From a virus: 24,398 bases of DNA. The notes below the pieces were generated by a model. That model ran no database searches. It worked only from the letters and a program-made list of their open reading frames with translations, and was not told the origin of the DNA. A program made the translations under genes and the position numbers. This document shows, one piece after another, positions 10,201-18,304 of this stretch (within the stretch, counting starts at the first letter, position 1; each line of letters starts with the position of its first letter). The DNA lies in the IMG/VR virus record IMGVR_UViG_3300024348_000241, positions 1-24,398 of that record; one strand, written 5' to 3'.

Positions 10201-12415
10201 TAATTTCGCCGCCAAAGTCGGTTACATCAAATAAATCTACATAGTTTGCAGTCGCGCCGCCGGAGAATTCAATGGTCTGTGCAATCTTAAGATCTTCTAC
10301 AAATGTTGTTGCCGCGGCATTACCGTTAAAGTGTGATAAAAATTTAGTATTAGCATCGCCTACTAATTCTGCTGTAGCAACTGTAAATCCTGCATCTGAC
10401 GAATATCTTGAACTATTGCTAATTCTTACATCATCAATATAACCATCAACTGAATTTATTCCTGCAAACGTAGCACCTAATCTAACAGGCTTACTTGAGC
10501 CGTAGTTATTATTATCTAGAATTGATGTACCAACTTTTGTGCCGTCTAGGTATAACTTAGTAGTATTAGCTAATCTACTTACTGCTATGTGGTGCCATGT
10601 ATTTGCAGATAACGTTCCTCCTGATATTCTAGTAACGTCTGCTACATTGAATTTTAGTGTAGTACCGTCAATTAATAGTGTAGGTGTAATATCAGTAGTT
10701 AAGCCTGCACGTAAATCAAATACTGTTTGCACTCCACTTACTGTATCTAGTCTAATAAAGCATTCAAGAGTAAAATCATTTACTCCAAATCCAAAATCAT
10801 CACTAGCACCCATGCTTATATAATCGCCGGTTCCGTCTAATAATAAACTAGCATTACCAAATTTCTTTTGAGTTTGACTAAGCTGTGCATTACCAACTGC
10901 ACTTTGATTCTTTGCTGTTCTTGTTGTAACTTCGTTTACGCCGCTAACTTTACCATTAATATAAAATTTTCCGTCTGTGTCTTTACTAGCAATAGTACCT
11001 GTACCTAGTGTACTACTTCCGTCGACACTCTTTAAAGTAAAAGTTTCGCTTGCCGCAAATGATCCTGTTAAGCCTCCAACTCTTATTGCAGTTTGTCCTG
11101 CATTTTTTAATCCTTGTGTGCCATCAATAGCATACAATCCTTTTGCCGCAAAATACGTAAAACTATTAAGCCACTCAACTCGTGTTCCGTTAGTTACAGT
11201 AAGGGCGTTAACTCCTGGAGTGATAAATGTTACAGCATGAAATAAACATCCAGCTTCTTTACTAGTAGCATGAGCCACTTGTCCATCTAAGTAAGCACCA
11301 CACCCTGCATCCCCTTGATCAAATCCTCTTGGATCGCTACTACTTACTACAGAGCCCTTTGTTATTACACTTACGTTTCTAATGTAAGGACTTCTAGTAG
11401 TTACTGTAATATTAGTTGCAAATTTAAAAGCATAACCTTCATTTGCTCCGCTGTTAAAGTAAAAATCTTTAATAGTTAGGTCTTCAATAGTTACTTCGCC
11501 ATTTAATAAAAATGCATCATTATTGTTAGTTCCAACAGTAGGAGTTATACTCACAGTACGCATACTGTGTCCTTTAACTGTAACTCCTACTGGTACAGTT
11601 AATGGAAATACTTCTTCATAATCTCCTGGATATACATGTATAGTATCACCAGCTGATGCCAGTGTTAATGCTTTTGTTATTGTAAGAACTGGATTATTCT
11701 GATGTAATCCGGCATTTGTGTCATCGCCGTTTTTAGAAACATAAACTATGTTTCCTTGAGCTTGTGATAAATTAATTGAGCCAATATTTAGTGCTGATGC
11801 ATTAACATTAGTAGCATTAACTGTAGTTGACCATATATTATCCCAGCGTTTATCTGTACTACCTAAGTTATATGTATTATTAACATCTGGTATAATATCA
11901 CTAGCAATTTCTGCATTAAGTGTAATGTTGTCAGTGTCAGCATCGCCTAACGTAATGTTACCGTTAGCTGTAATATTACCTGTAGCATGTAAATTACCAG
12001 TTACATTAGTATCAGCAAGTAATTCAATTGTACCTGTACCGTTAGCATCAATTTCTAAATTAGCATTAGATTCAGTAGTACTGATAGTATTGTCATTTAT
12101 TTCAATGCTATCAACTGTTAATTTGTTTTGATAAATTACTTCGTCAGCTGATCCTAATTGAATACTGCCGTTAGGATTACTAATGCCATTAGCATCTATT
12201 ATAATATTGCCTACTGTAAGAGCAGTTGTAGCTCGTAAGTTTGTTGCGTGAAGTGTTCCGTTTACATCTAAATCGTATTGTGGAGTCGTTGTCTTAACAC
12301 CGATGCGACTATTGTTCACATCTAGATATAGAAGATCCGTCTCAAATGCTAAGTCTATCCCGTTTCTAACGAGATTTGACTTTAAGAGCGGACCGGATAT
12401 GCGACCTACAGCCAT
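7286..12415 (-). CDS. Giant tail fibre with beta-helix, inserted LamG-like domain and NGTG repeats
   Basis: This 1709-aa protein is a paralogue of the 1415-aa fibre; both start MA..GRISGP.L..NL. Domains by rough position are as follows. The N-terminal attachment segment spans 1-60, and a strand motif (ADTDNITLNAEIASDIIPD) lies at about 158-198. A DUF1565/pectate-lyase-like beta-helix runs from about 222 to 435, starting IVYVSKNGDD. A LamG/concanavalin-like jelly roll spans about 508-695, with FGNASLLLDGTGDYISMG, FTLECFIRLD, NTWHHIAVSR and YIDDVRIS. About ten repeats of roughly 55-60 residues with the core SNSDLELRANGTG follow. The end carries two GTTAQR...TRYNT...W modules at about 1487-1532 and 1642-1690. 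It probably forms a long trimeric beta-structured fibre. The ATG follows GAGGAG, and a perfect TATAAATAC late promoter lies 107 bases upstream. Confidence 0.9.
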   Translation of the reverse strand: MAVGRISGPLLKSNLVRNGIDLAFETDLLYLDVNNSRIGVKTTTPQYDLDVNGTLHATNLRATTALTVGNIIIDANGISNPNGSIQLGSADEVIYQNKLTVDSIEINDNTISTTESNANLEIDANGTGTIELLADTNVTGNLHATGNITANGNITLGDADTDNITLNAEIASDIIPDVNNTYNLGSTDKRWDNIWSTTVNATNVNASALNIGSINLSQAQGNIVYVSKNGDDTNAGLHQNNPVLTITKALTLASAGDTIHVYPGDYEEVFPLTVPVGVTVKGHSMRTVSITPTVGTNNNDAFLLNGEVTIEDLTIKDFYFNSGANEGYAFKFATNITVTTRSPYIRNVSVITKGSVVSSSDPRGFDQGDAGCGAYLDGQVAHATSKEAGCLFHAVTFITPGVNALTVTNGTRVEWLNSFTYFAAKGLYAIDGTQGLKNAGQTAIRVGGLTGSFAASETFTLKSVDGSSTLGTGTIASKDTDGKFYINGKVSGVNEVTTRTAKNQSAVGNAQLSQTQKKFGNASLLLDGTGDYISMGASDDFGFGVNDFTLECFIRLDTVSGVQTVFDLRAGLTTDITPTLLIDGTTLKFNVADVTRISGGTLSANTWHHIAVSRLANTTKLYLDGTKVGTSILDNNNYGSSKPVRLGATFAGINSVDGYIDDVRISNSSRYSSDAGFTVATAELVGDANTKFLSHFNGNAAATTFVEDLKIAQTIEFSGGATANYVDLFDVTDFGGEIRSIGSANVYGTYGAYGDGPGVIMYLVGQNFAYIGNGKAVDNDKSTVVQANEVVEANSAKVNFTSVDHRGDFRVGDAFYVDQETGQVQFNTANLEVITTNGLTFQTGSDTTFIDGTKIETGDFRIQGSTIKTLTTDMTISSVSGSVNISDNTNITGNLDVTGNVTIGGDITIGDADTDGIQFTGDIDSNLIPNIDATFNIGTNTKRWNNVFANNLDLDNIIISGNKIETTISDSNLDLAPNGTGKVNILTDLVVSDTIDVTGIATFNAEVRTTNGLTVAGNIVQSSGSTTLSGDLVVNNGLTVAGSAVFDNINIINNTISTSDTNSDLEISASGSGNVIVPAGTDLAVGGDVAISGGLTLTNLTASGNITANSVNVNTLSVAGAFQFENIQIDDNVISTTISNSDLELRANGTGRIIIPENNLVIEQNLSVLGAFTPQNLNVSDTATVTGNLNVTGTTSILGQANFENIQVAGNVLRTTDSDSDLELEAAGTGVVKITNSNTVIDNNLTVSGTAVLGAATASTVNTGNIVVNDTMTINGQVNFEDIEINDNIITTTTSNSNLELRANGTGTVLVPNNDVLITNDLTINGNTNFTNITTSGAFNAGDALITGTLTVTGVANFEDIRIDDNFITTTQSNSDLELRANGTGNISIPNNNVVITNDLTVDGTVTLNTLNSTGKITANSFTTGDILIDDNFITTTTSNSNLELRANGTGSVTTGNFSFNANVLSTDGDMVLTPESGVLQINSTDSILFPKGTTAQRNASPVTGMTRYNTTTNKFEGYNGSWVELSTSLTDSDNDTYITAENTPGANDNIIRFYNSGSLTASLDATKFSTNKLEVDDIEIDGSTITTISTNTDLNLNANGTGSVVIDNFKIKNNTITNTVTDSQTVFQPTGTGYFKFAGTKGVVIPIGTDATRPSVSNAETGMTRYNTTSARVEIFNGTNWVSVAGSSGGISFSDAEALALEYVLALG
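8067..8118. repeat. Exact 52-bp direct repeat, copy 1
   Basis: This stretch is identical over 52 bases to 8499-8550. Both copies encode the SNSNLELRANGTG core of the fibre repeat and are offset by 432 bases (144 codons), so recombination between them would keep the reading frame. The other fibre repeats resemble it only at the protein level. Confidence 0.85.
8499..8550. repeat. Exact 52-bp direct repeat, copy 2
   Basis: This is the second copy of the sequence at 8067-8118, in the same frame of the 1709-aa fibre gene. Identity extends over the whole 52 bases and is broken by one mismatch before a further short match. Confidence 0.85.
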
Positions 12416-12521
12416 CTTTTCTCCTCAATACGGGGATCCTGTCCCTCTAGCCACCTTACGTTGCGGGCTAACCACAGTATGATAATAAACACAATTAGGT
12501 CTATGCGTCTATTATATAATG

Positions 12522-12529
12522 TATTTATA
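12522..12529 (-). promoter_or_regulatory. T4-type late promoter, TATAAATAC
   Basis: The minus strand has a perfect TATAAATA followed by C just after the stop codon of the 1415-aa fibre gene (12534). The leader to the ATG at 12415 is about 100 bases. It contains a small GGGA-CAGGA-TCCC hairpin (12435-12448 area) just before the GAGGAG ribosome-binding site. It probably drives the 1709-aa fibre, the 109-aa protein and the cupredoxin-domain gene. Confidence 0.7.
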
Positions 12530-12533
12530 TGAT

Positions 12534-15500
12534 CTATCCAAAGATGATAGTATAGGTATTAAGGAGATCTGCCATGTCGGAAGCCGAGGCCGCACCGCCA
12601 CTTCCGACGGCTGTAGTCCAGGATGAACCAGTAAACACTTCTAAATAAGCAAGCTCAGTGTTGTATCTAGTATGGCCAATTTCTGGTGATGTTTCTCTAC
12701 CTGCAGTATTGCCTGCAGGCAATACTAATGCTTTATTATCGTTAAATTTTACAGTACCATCGCCTGTGTTTGCAAAAGAAACTGTTGAATTATCTGCATG
12801 AATATACAAGTCAGAAAGTTGTAAACTACCAAATGCAACCCTTGCATGTCTAGCATCAAGTGTTAAGTCTGTATCAGCAGATGTAACTGTAAGATTATTA
12901 GCATCTAAAGTCATATTACTAAGTTCAACTTTATTAAATTCAGTTTTATTATTACTAGTAAACTTAGAAACAATAGATCCGTTTATCTTAAAATTTAAAT
13001 CATTACTAATACTAGAAAGTTCTATTCCTGTTTGATAATTGTCCGAAAGTAATGCACTACTAAGAACAACATTTGTTGTTGGTCCGTATCCAACAAATTG
13101 ATTTATAGTTGTATTATATCTAACTGTGCCAGCTGTAGGAGAACTGCTCCGCTGTGCAGTTGTGCCTTTTGGTAATAAAATAGAACCAGTTGTACTAATA
13201 TTTAAGATATCAGTAGGATCTAATTGTAGATTTCCGCTGGTATTTGCTAATATATTACTAGTAAAAGGCAACCCGTTATAATCAACTATTCCGCTTCCGT
13301 TTGCTCTAAGTTCTAAATCACTATTACTAATTGTTGTTTCTACAAAATTATCATTAATTTGTATATTACCAAGTACTTCAAGGGATCCTAAGTCTACATC
13401 ATTTTGTATGTTAATATTTTTTGTGTTAAGAGTTCCACTAACTGTAATATTATTAGAAATTGCAACATCTTCATTCATAGAGATAATGCCCGAGCCACTT
13501 GCACGTAATTCTAAATCAGTGTCAGTAACAATAGTATTAATTGTATTGCCGCTTATTCTTATCTTATCAATGTTTGATTTTAGCGTAGATGTTCCTGCTA
13601 TGTTTAAGTTTACAGAATTAAAGTTAAGTGTTTCAAATGTATTTTGTACATCTATACTACCAATAGTAGTTGTACCATTAACTGTAAGATCGTTCTCAAT
13701 AACAACGTTTTCACCGAATGTAACTTTACCTGTTCCATTAGCTCGTAATTCTAAATTAGCATCTGAGTCTTTAGTACTAATTACATTTCCGCTAAGAGAT
13801 ACACCTTCAAATATACTGCTACCTACACCGGATATATTCGTTGCAGTTATATTATCAACAGTAAGTGTGTTATTAATCGTAGTAGCTTGTAATGAGATTG
13901 GACCTAACACTGTTAAGTTATTCTCTGCAATAAAATTTTCTTTAATTCGTACAATACCAGTACCGCTTGCTCTAAACTCTAAATCACTATTAGAATCTGT
14001 ACTAGTAACTCTATTTCCTGCAAACATTATATCTTCAAATATAATTTGTTTATTTTCAGAATTAAGAGTTTGTACTATTAATTTATTTGCTCCTAGGTTT
14101 CCTGTTGAAGTTGATGCAACAGTACTTGTGGCCGGAGTTATTACATCACCCGTGAGTACAACATTTTCTTGGAATCTTACAGTCCCTGTTCCACTTGCTC
14201 TAAGTTCTAAATCGCTATTACTAGTTCTAGTTGATATCATATTATCAGCTATAGCAATATTTTCTATTACTGCATCGCCTGACAAAATAATATTTTGTGA
14301 AAGTAGTTCTTCTCCAACTACTTTATCTAATCCTGACGCACTACCAATACTAATATTTGCACTTGGAGCAACTAAGTTTACTACATCTAGGTCTGATAAA
14401 AAATTAACTTTTCCTGTTCCTGCAGGATCTAAACTTAGATCATCGTTGCCTGTTGTTGTTTTAATTTGGTTTCCATTAAATAGTATCTTATCAAACGTTG
14501 TTAAGCTGTTACTAGAAATTAAAGTAGGTGTACTAACTTGACGTAATGTTGTAGTTTTATTGCTATCTGTTTCATTAAAGTTTCCAGTAATTGTAAGTTG
14601 TCCATTTACATTTACTTGATTTGATAAATTATTAATGCCTGTTGTATCTGTGTTTACTATTGTTCCTAATACTGTAGTTGCTGTAACAATAACGTTTCCA
14701 GTGCCACTGGTAGCAAAGTCTAAATCTGCATTAGATTCGTCTGTAATAATAGTATTACCTTGAATAGATAAATTATCAAGGTCTATATTACTGGCATGAA
14801 TAGTGTTCCACTGTTTTCCGTTTTTGCCTATACTGTAACTGTTTAGATTTGGAATTAAATTGCCTTCAATATCTGCATTAAAATCAATTTTGTCAGTGTC
14901 TGCATTTCCTAGTCTAACTAGTGTTCCTGCTAAGGTTACATTGCCTGTTACATCTAGGTTACCTGTAATGTTTGTATCACTAGTAATATTAATATCGTCG
15001 CCGCCGGCTTCTATTGTTAAATCTCCTACAATAGATTCCATCGTAGAACCTGAAAATTTAATAAAATCAGTTTCTACTTTTTCACCTTTAAGCTGTACAG
15101 ATTGGCCGCCTGTTGAAACTGTAAGTTTCTCAACACCACTAAAATCAAAGTTAGTTGAGTCAATTATTGTTTCTCCTGATTGTTGATCAACTGCTAATGC
15201 CCCTCCAACACGATAAACTCCGCTATGATCTAACGAAGTAAACACAACAACAGCGTTGTTTAGTTTTTCAACTTCGTTTGCTTGTATGTGTAATGTTTTA
15301 TCGTTTGTTGTATCTTTTCCTACACCTATGTACCCAAAGTTATGATTTACTAAGTATATTAATGTACTTGCACCGTTTGCTACAATTCCTTTAGTTCCGT
15401 AAACACACGCACTTCCTATGCATCTTATTTCTGCACCGTACTTTACACCTTGACCTGCAAGTCCTGATGATCCTTGTTCTGTTTTTATGCCAGCAGATGC

Positions 15501-16781
15501 AAAGTATGTAAAGCTGTTAAGCCATTCAATCCTTGCTCCGTTCTTTGCTGTTAGTCCTTGTTGATTTGGAGTAATAAATGTTGCCGCATGAAATAGCATA
15601 CCAGCTTCTTGAGATACTGTTGTAACACTTGCGCCGTCAACTAGTGCGCCTCTACCAGCATCGCCTTGATCAAATCCTCTTGGGTCTGCCGCATTAGTTA
15701 CACTACCTTTTGTAATAACAGTTACATTTCTAATATACGGACTTCTTGAAGTGACTACACTGTTTGTTGTATATCGGAACCCGTACCCAGTATCGGCACC
15801 ACTATTGTAATAAAAGTCTTTAATAGTTAAATTTTCAATAGTTACTTCGCCGTTTACTAAAAATGCATCACTAGACTCTGTTATACTACTAGGAGTTATA
15901 ATAACATTACGCATATCTTCGCCAGTAACTGTAACACCAACTGGTATTGTTATAGGAAATTTTTCTACATATGTACCAGGATATATATGAATTGTATCAC
16001 CAGCCGACACTAGTGTTATTGCTTTTTCTAAACTTAAAACTGTATCATTTAAGTGTATTCCTGTATTAGAATCACTACCATTTTTAGAAACATAAACAAT
16101 ATTTCCTTGTGTTTGTGTTAAACTAACACCGTCAATAGTTGCAAAATCAGCTGTTACTAATCCTGTTGTAACATCCTTTGCCCAAGAATTTGACCAACGC
16201 TTTGTAGTACTACCTAAATTATATGTTACTGTGTCGTCTGGTATAATATCAGTAACTAATTCGCCTGATAACGTTAAGCTATCATTGCTGTTATCGCCAA
16301 TGACAATATTTCCATTAGCTGTAATGTTACCAGTAGCATGTAAATCGCCGCTTACATTAGTGTTAGTTAATAATTCAATAGTACCTGTAGCGTTAGGAGA
16401 AAATGTTACCGGAGCATCGCTTACATAAGAATATATTCTATTATCTCGTATTATTAATTGATCAGTGCCTATACCAGTAGCATTTACTCCAGTAGCACCA
16501 TTTATTACAAATGATCCTGAAAGTGCATCTATTCCTGTATTACTAATAGTAAAATTATTAACAGTAACACTATTATTTGATACTAAATTTGTAGCATTAG
16601 CAGTGCCGTTAACTGTTAATTGTTGAGATGGTGCAGTAGTATTAACGCCAATTAAATTATTTTGTACGTCAAGTTTAAGGACAGGAGTACTTGCATTTAG
16701 ATTCCTAAAATCTAAGTTTACGTTATGTCTTAGTAAATTTTCCTCTAATACCGGACCGGATATTCTGCCTAATTGTGCCAC
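12534..16781 (-). CDS. Giant tail fibre with beta-helix and NGTG repeats (GTG start)
   Basis: This 1415-aa protein is a paralogue of the 1709-aa fibre. The start is GTG at 16781, chosen because AGGAGA lies five bases upstream and MAQLGRISGPVLEENLL then aligns with the paralogue's N-terminus. A strand motif at about 160-204 (DDTVTYNLGSTTKRWSN) precedes a DUF1565/pectate-lyase-like beta-helix at about 224-435, starting IVYVSKNGSD. A second copy of the strand motif follows at about 620-664, then about eight repeats with the core NSDLELRASGTG. Two modules of the GTTAQR...RYNT type lie at about 1202-1240 and 1349-1394. It lacks the LamG-like domain found in the paralogue at the same place. I infer a long beta-structured fibre carried by the virion, probably trimeric as in other phage fibres. 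No enzymatic residues were identified. Confidence 0.9.
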   Translation of the reverse strand: MAQLGRISGPVLEENLLRHNVNLDFRNLNASTPVLKLDVQNNLIGVNTTAPSQQLTVNGTANATNLVSNNSVTVNNFTISNTGIDALSGSFVINGATGVNATGIGTDQLIIRDNRIYSYVSDAPVTFSPNATGTIELLTNTNVSGDLHATGNITANGNIVIGDNSNDSLTLSGELVTDIIPDDTVTYNLGSTTKRWSNSWAKDVTTGLVTADFATIDGVSLTQTQGNIVYVSKNGSDSNTGIHLNDTVLSLEKAITLVSAGDTIHIYPGTYVEKFPITIPVGVTVTGEDMRNVIITPSSITESSDAFLVNGEVTIENLTIKDFYYNSGADTGYGFRYTTNSVVTSRSPYIRNVTVITKGSVTNAADPRGFDQGDAGRGALVDGASVTTVSQEAGMLFHAATFITPNQQGLTAKNGARIEWLNSFTYFASAGIKTEQGSSGLAGQGVKYGAEIRCIGSACVYGTKGIVANGASTLIYLVNHNFGYIGVGKDTTNDKTLHIQANEVEKLNNAVVVFTSLDHSGVYRVGGALAVDQQSGETIIDSTNFDFSGVEKLTVSTGGQSVQLKGEKVETDFIKFSGSTMESIVGDLTIEAGGDDINITSDTNITGNLDVTGNVTLAGTLVRLGNADTDKIDFNADIEGNLIPNLNSYSIGKNGKQWNTIHASNIDLDNLSIQGNTIITDESNADLDFATSGTGNVIVTATTVLGTIVNTDTTGINNLSNQVNVNGQLTITGNFNETDSNKTTTLRQVSTPTLISSNSLTTFDKILFNGNQIKTTTGNDDLSLDPAGTGKVNFLSDLDVVNLVAPSANISIGSASGLDKVVGEELLSQNIILSGDAVIENIAIADNMISTRTSNSDLELRASGTGTVRFQENVVLTGDVITPATSTVASTSTGNLGANKLIVQTLNSENKQIIFEDIMFAGNRVTSTDSNSDLEFRASGTGIVRIKENFIAENNLTVLGPISLQATTINNTLTVDNITATNISGVGSSIFEGVSLSGNVISTKDSDANLELRANGTGKVTFGENVVIENDLTVNGTTTIGSIDVQNTFETLNFNSVNLNIAGTSTLKSNIDKIRISGNTINTIVTDTDLELRASGSGIISMNEDVAISNNITVSGTLNTKNINIQNDVDLGSLEVLGNIQINDNFVETTISNSDLELRANGSGIVDYNGLPFTSNILANTSGNLQLDPTDILNISTTGSILLPKGTTAQRSSSPTAGTVRYNTTINQFVGYGPTTNVVLSSALLSDNYQTGIELSSISNDLNFKINGSIVSKFTSNNKTEFNKVELSNMTLDANNLTVTSADTDLTLDARHARVAFGSLQLSDLYIHADNSTVSFANTGDGTVKFNDNKALVLPAGNTAGRETSPEIGHTRYNTELAYLEVFTGSSWTTAVGSGGAASASDMADLLNTYTIIFG

Positions 16782-16799
16782 TCTAATCTCCTGACACAG

Positions 16800-16807
16800 T
16801 ATTTATC
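16800..16807 (-). promoter_or_regulatory. T4-type late promoter, GATAAATAC
   Basis: The minus strand reads GATAAATAC in the short gap between the Cys-rich gene (stop at 16823) and the GTG start at 16781. Its ribosome-binding site AGGAGA follows within a few bases, which gives a very short leader for the 1415-aa fibre. Confidence 0.6.
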
Positions 16808-16822
16808 GGAATGTTTTTTGAA

Positions 16823-17782
16823 TTAGTTCGCGACGTACTTAATACGTACTGCACCACTACCACCGCGCCAACCATGGTCTCTAACACCTGGACACGGATT
16901 ACTTGCAGGACCACCTGATCCATAAGGTACATGCTGTTGACAACCTAACATGTCATAACACTGACATGCTCTATTACCCATCCAACATGATCCATGATAA
17001 ACACCCTGTGACGGATTTCTACTTGCCGCATTAAGTGCATTTACATATTGATGCATTCCTTGTCCTGACCAACGTGAGTAAGGACTATCATCTTCCGTAG
17101 CATATGATACAATAGTACCATTTGTCGCCATTACGTTTGCAGGTAATGCAACATGATAGTATTTCATACATGTACATGCAGGATAACAACCTAAGAAACT
17201 TGAACAACTAATACAACCACAACAGTTTACATCTCCACCATATCCACATGCCATCCAAGCACCACTACAAGCATTACATACTATACCACAGTTTGGTCCT
17301 CTGTTAGTTGTACAATAACCGTTTGCTCTATAGCAACAATATAAACTTGAGTTTGTTGAACAAAAACTTTGTCCGCCCATTCCACCCTGAGCACACATGC
17401 ACCCGTTAGATCCGGAAGCGTCAAACCAACATGCCGCAGACTGTGAACTACACCCTCTATTACATAATTGACTTGCGTTACCACAAGATTTACCCATACA
17501 TCCGCATGCTCTGTTTCCACTTGTAACGTTAAACTCTTTCATAGTATAAGCACCAGCATTGCCCGGAAGGCCTCCTCCACAGCAACACATTCTTGCGCCA
17601 CTGCCGCCAGCTCCCCATACTTCTAATCTAACTACCCCTGCTCCTGGAGATATCCAGCAAAACCCGTTACACATACAGCCGTACATTGAGCCGTTGTCAT
17701 ATGCCCAAATTTTACCTTTTTCTAAGTTTGTTTCCGCGGACTGGAAATTTTTACTACCTAATAAACTTTTTAGCGATGCCAT
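16823..17782 (-). CDS. Cysteine- and glycine-rich tail-tip-like protein
   Basis: This 319-aa protein contains 34 cysteines (10.7%), 29 of them between residues 36 and 205 and five between 266 and 297. Many are paired as C-x-C or CC (36/38, 66-68, 93/95, 128/130, 149/150, 187/188/190, 203/205, 273/275). The frame is typical of the glycine-rich domain at phage tail tips: an opening strand VVRLEVWGAGGSGA at 50-63, a low-complexity Gly/Ser/Cys body, and a closing GGSGAVRIKYV at 307-317. There is no signal peptide and no transmembrane segment. The ATG at 17782 follows AAGGAG. I infer a surface-exposed adhesin or fibre-tip protein. In the reducing cytoplasm the cysteines would be free thiols or bind metal; disulfides could form after lysis. 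The residue positions are seen directly, the role is inference. Confidence 0.85.
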   Translation of the reverse strand: MASLKSLLGSKNFQSAETNLEKGKIWAYDNGSMYGCMCNGFCWISPGAGVVRLEVWGAGGSGARMCCCGGGLPGNAGAYTMKEFNVTSGNRACGCMGKSCGNASQLCNRGCSSQSAACWFDASGSNGCMCAQGGMGGQSFCSTNSSLYCCYRANGYCTTNRGPNCGIVCNACSGAWMACGYGGDVNCCGCISCSSFLGCYPACTCMKYYHVALPANVMATNGTIVSYATEDDSPYSRWSGQGMHQYVNALNAASRNPSQGVYHGSCWMGNRACQCYDMLGCQQHVPYGSGGPASNPCPGVRDHGWRGGSGAVRIKYVAN

Positions 17783-17800
17783 ACAAGTGTCTCCTTAATA

Positions 17801-18301
17801 TTATTTATCAAAGTTGTGTAGCACTGTAACTGGCTTACCAACTGGGGGTGCAGATCCAAATCTAATGTAAAACCCTTCAGCCTTACCTGCAGGATTTTGG
17901 ACCAAAGTATAATTTGTGCTTGCAATTTGAAACACTGTTTCAACTAATACTATTACATTCTGTGGAGCAGATGGAACTGGTTGATCTATATCGCCACTAT
18001 CTAGTGGTCCAAAGTCAACCTCACTAGCATCGCCTACTCCTAAATTCTGTTGTACAATAGTTACTGGTTCTTGCCTTTTTAATTTTGCCCAAGTACCGTC
18101 TGCATAAGATTCGTGTGCTCCAGTTTCAGTATTATATCTAATCATTCCGTTAACAGGAAACAGTGGGCGACTTGCAGTATTTCCCATCGGAACTACTACT
18201 CCTTGTTCGCCACCTAATTGAACAACTTGATTGATATCGTACCGAATACCTTTAGCTTTAATATTTCTTACGCTAGTACTTTGTGCTTTAATTAATCTCA
18301 T
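17801..18301 (-). CDS. Small tail-fibre-associated protein with RYNT module
   Basis: This 166-aa protein has at residues 34-75 the module VVVPMGNTASRP...GMIRYNTETGAHESY...W, which also ends both giant fibres in this window. In those proteins it lies at the C-terminal end, so here it is essentially a free-standing copy. The remainder, rich in Val, Pro and Gly, ends FGSAPPVGKPVTVLHNFDK and is not recognised. It is the last of five closely spaced genes starting at 20482, and its stop codon overlaps the late promoter of the Cys-rich gene. Likely role: a fibre-assembly or tip-linking protein of the virion. Confidence in the gene is high; the role is inferred from module sharing and position. Confidence 0.8.
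   Translation of the reverse strand: MRLIKAQSTSVRNIKAKGIRYDINQVVQLGGEQGVVVPMGNTASRPLFPVNGMIRYNTETGAHESYADGTWAKLKRQEPVTIVQQNLGVGDASEVDFGPLDSGDIDQPVPSAPQNVIVLVETVFQIASTNYTLVQNPAGKAEGFYIRFGSAPPVGKPVTVLHNFDK
17802..17809 (-). promoter_or_regulatory. T4-type late promoter, GATAAATAA
   Basis: The minus strand reads GATAAATAA, overlapping the stop codon of the 166-aa gene and 20 bases before the ATG of the Cys-rich gene at 17782. It lies at a spacing similar to the other late-promoter copies. Confidence 0.55.
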
Positions 18302-18304
18302 ATC

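Noticed and set aside
1323-12415. T4 gp37-like iron-binding His-x-His motifs in the fibres
   Set aside because: No run of His-x-His motifs was found in the fibre sequences; the metal argument rests on other genes.
13408-14541. 377-codon open frame on the plus strand
   Set aside because: It lies fully antisense to the 1415-aa fibre. Its length comes from the repetitive codon pattern of the fibre repeats, the product is low-complexity hydrophobic sequence, and it has no ribosome-binding site.
17281-17520. 79-codon minus-strand frame inside the Cys-rich gene
   Set aside because: It is wholly contained in another frame of a well supported gene and has no start signal of its own.
16823-17782. 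Diversity-generating retroelement target in the Cys-rich protein or fibres
   Set aside because: No reverse transcriptase, template repeat or adenine-biased variable repeat is visible in the window.
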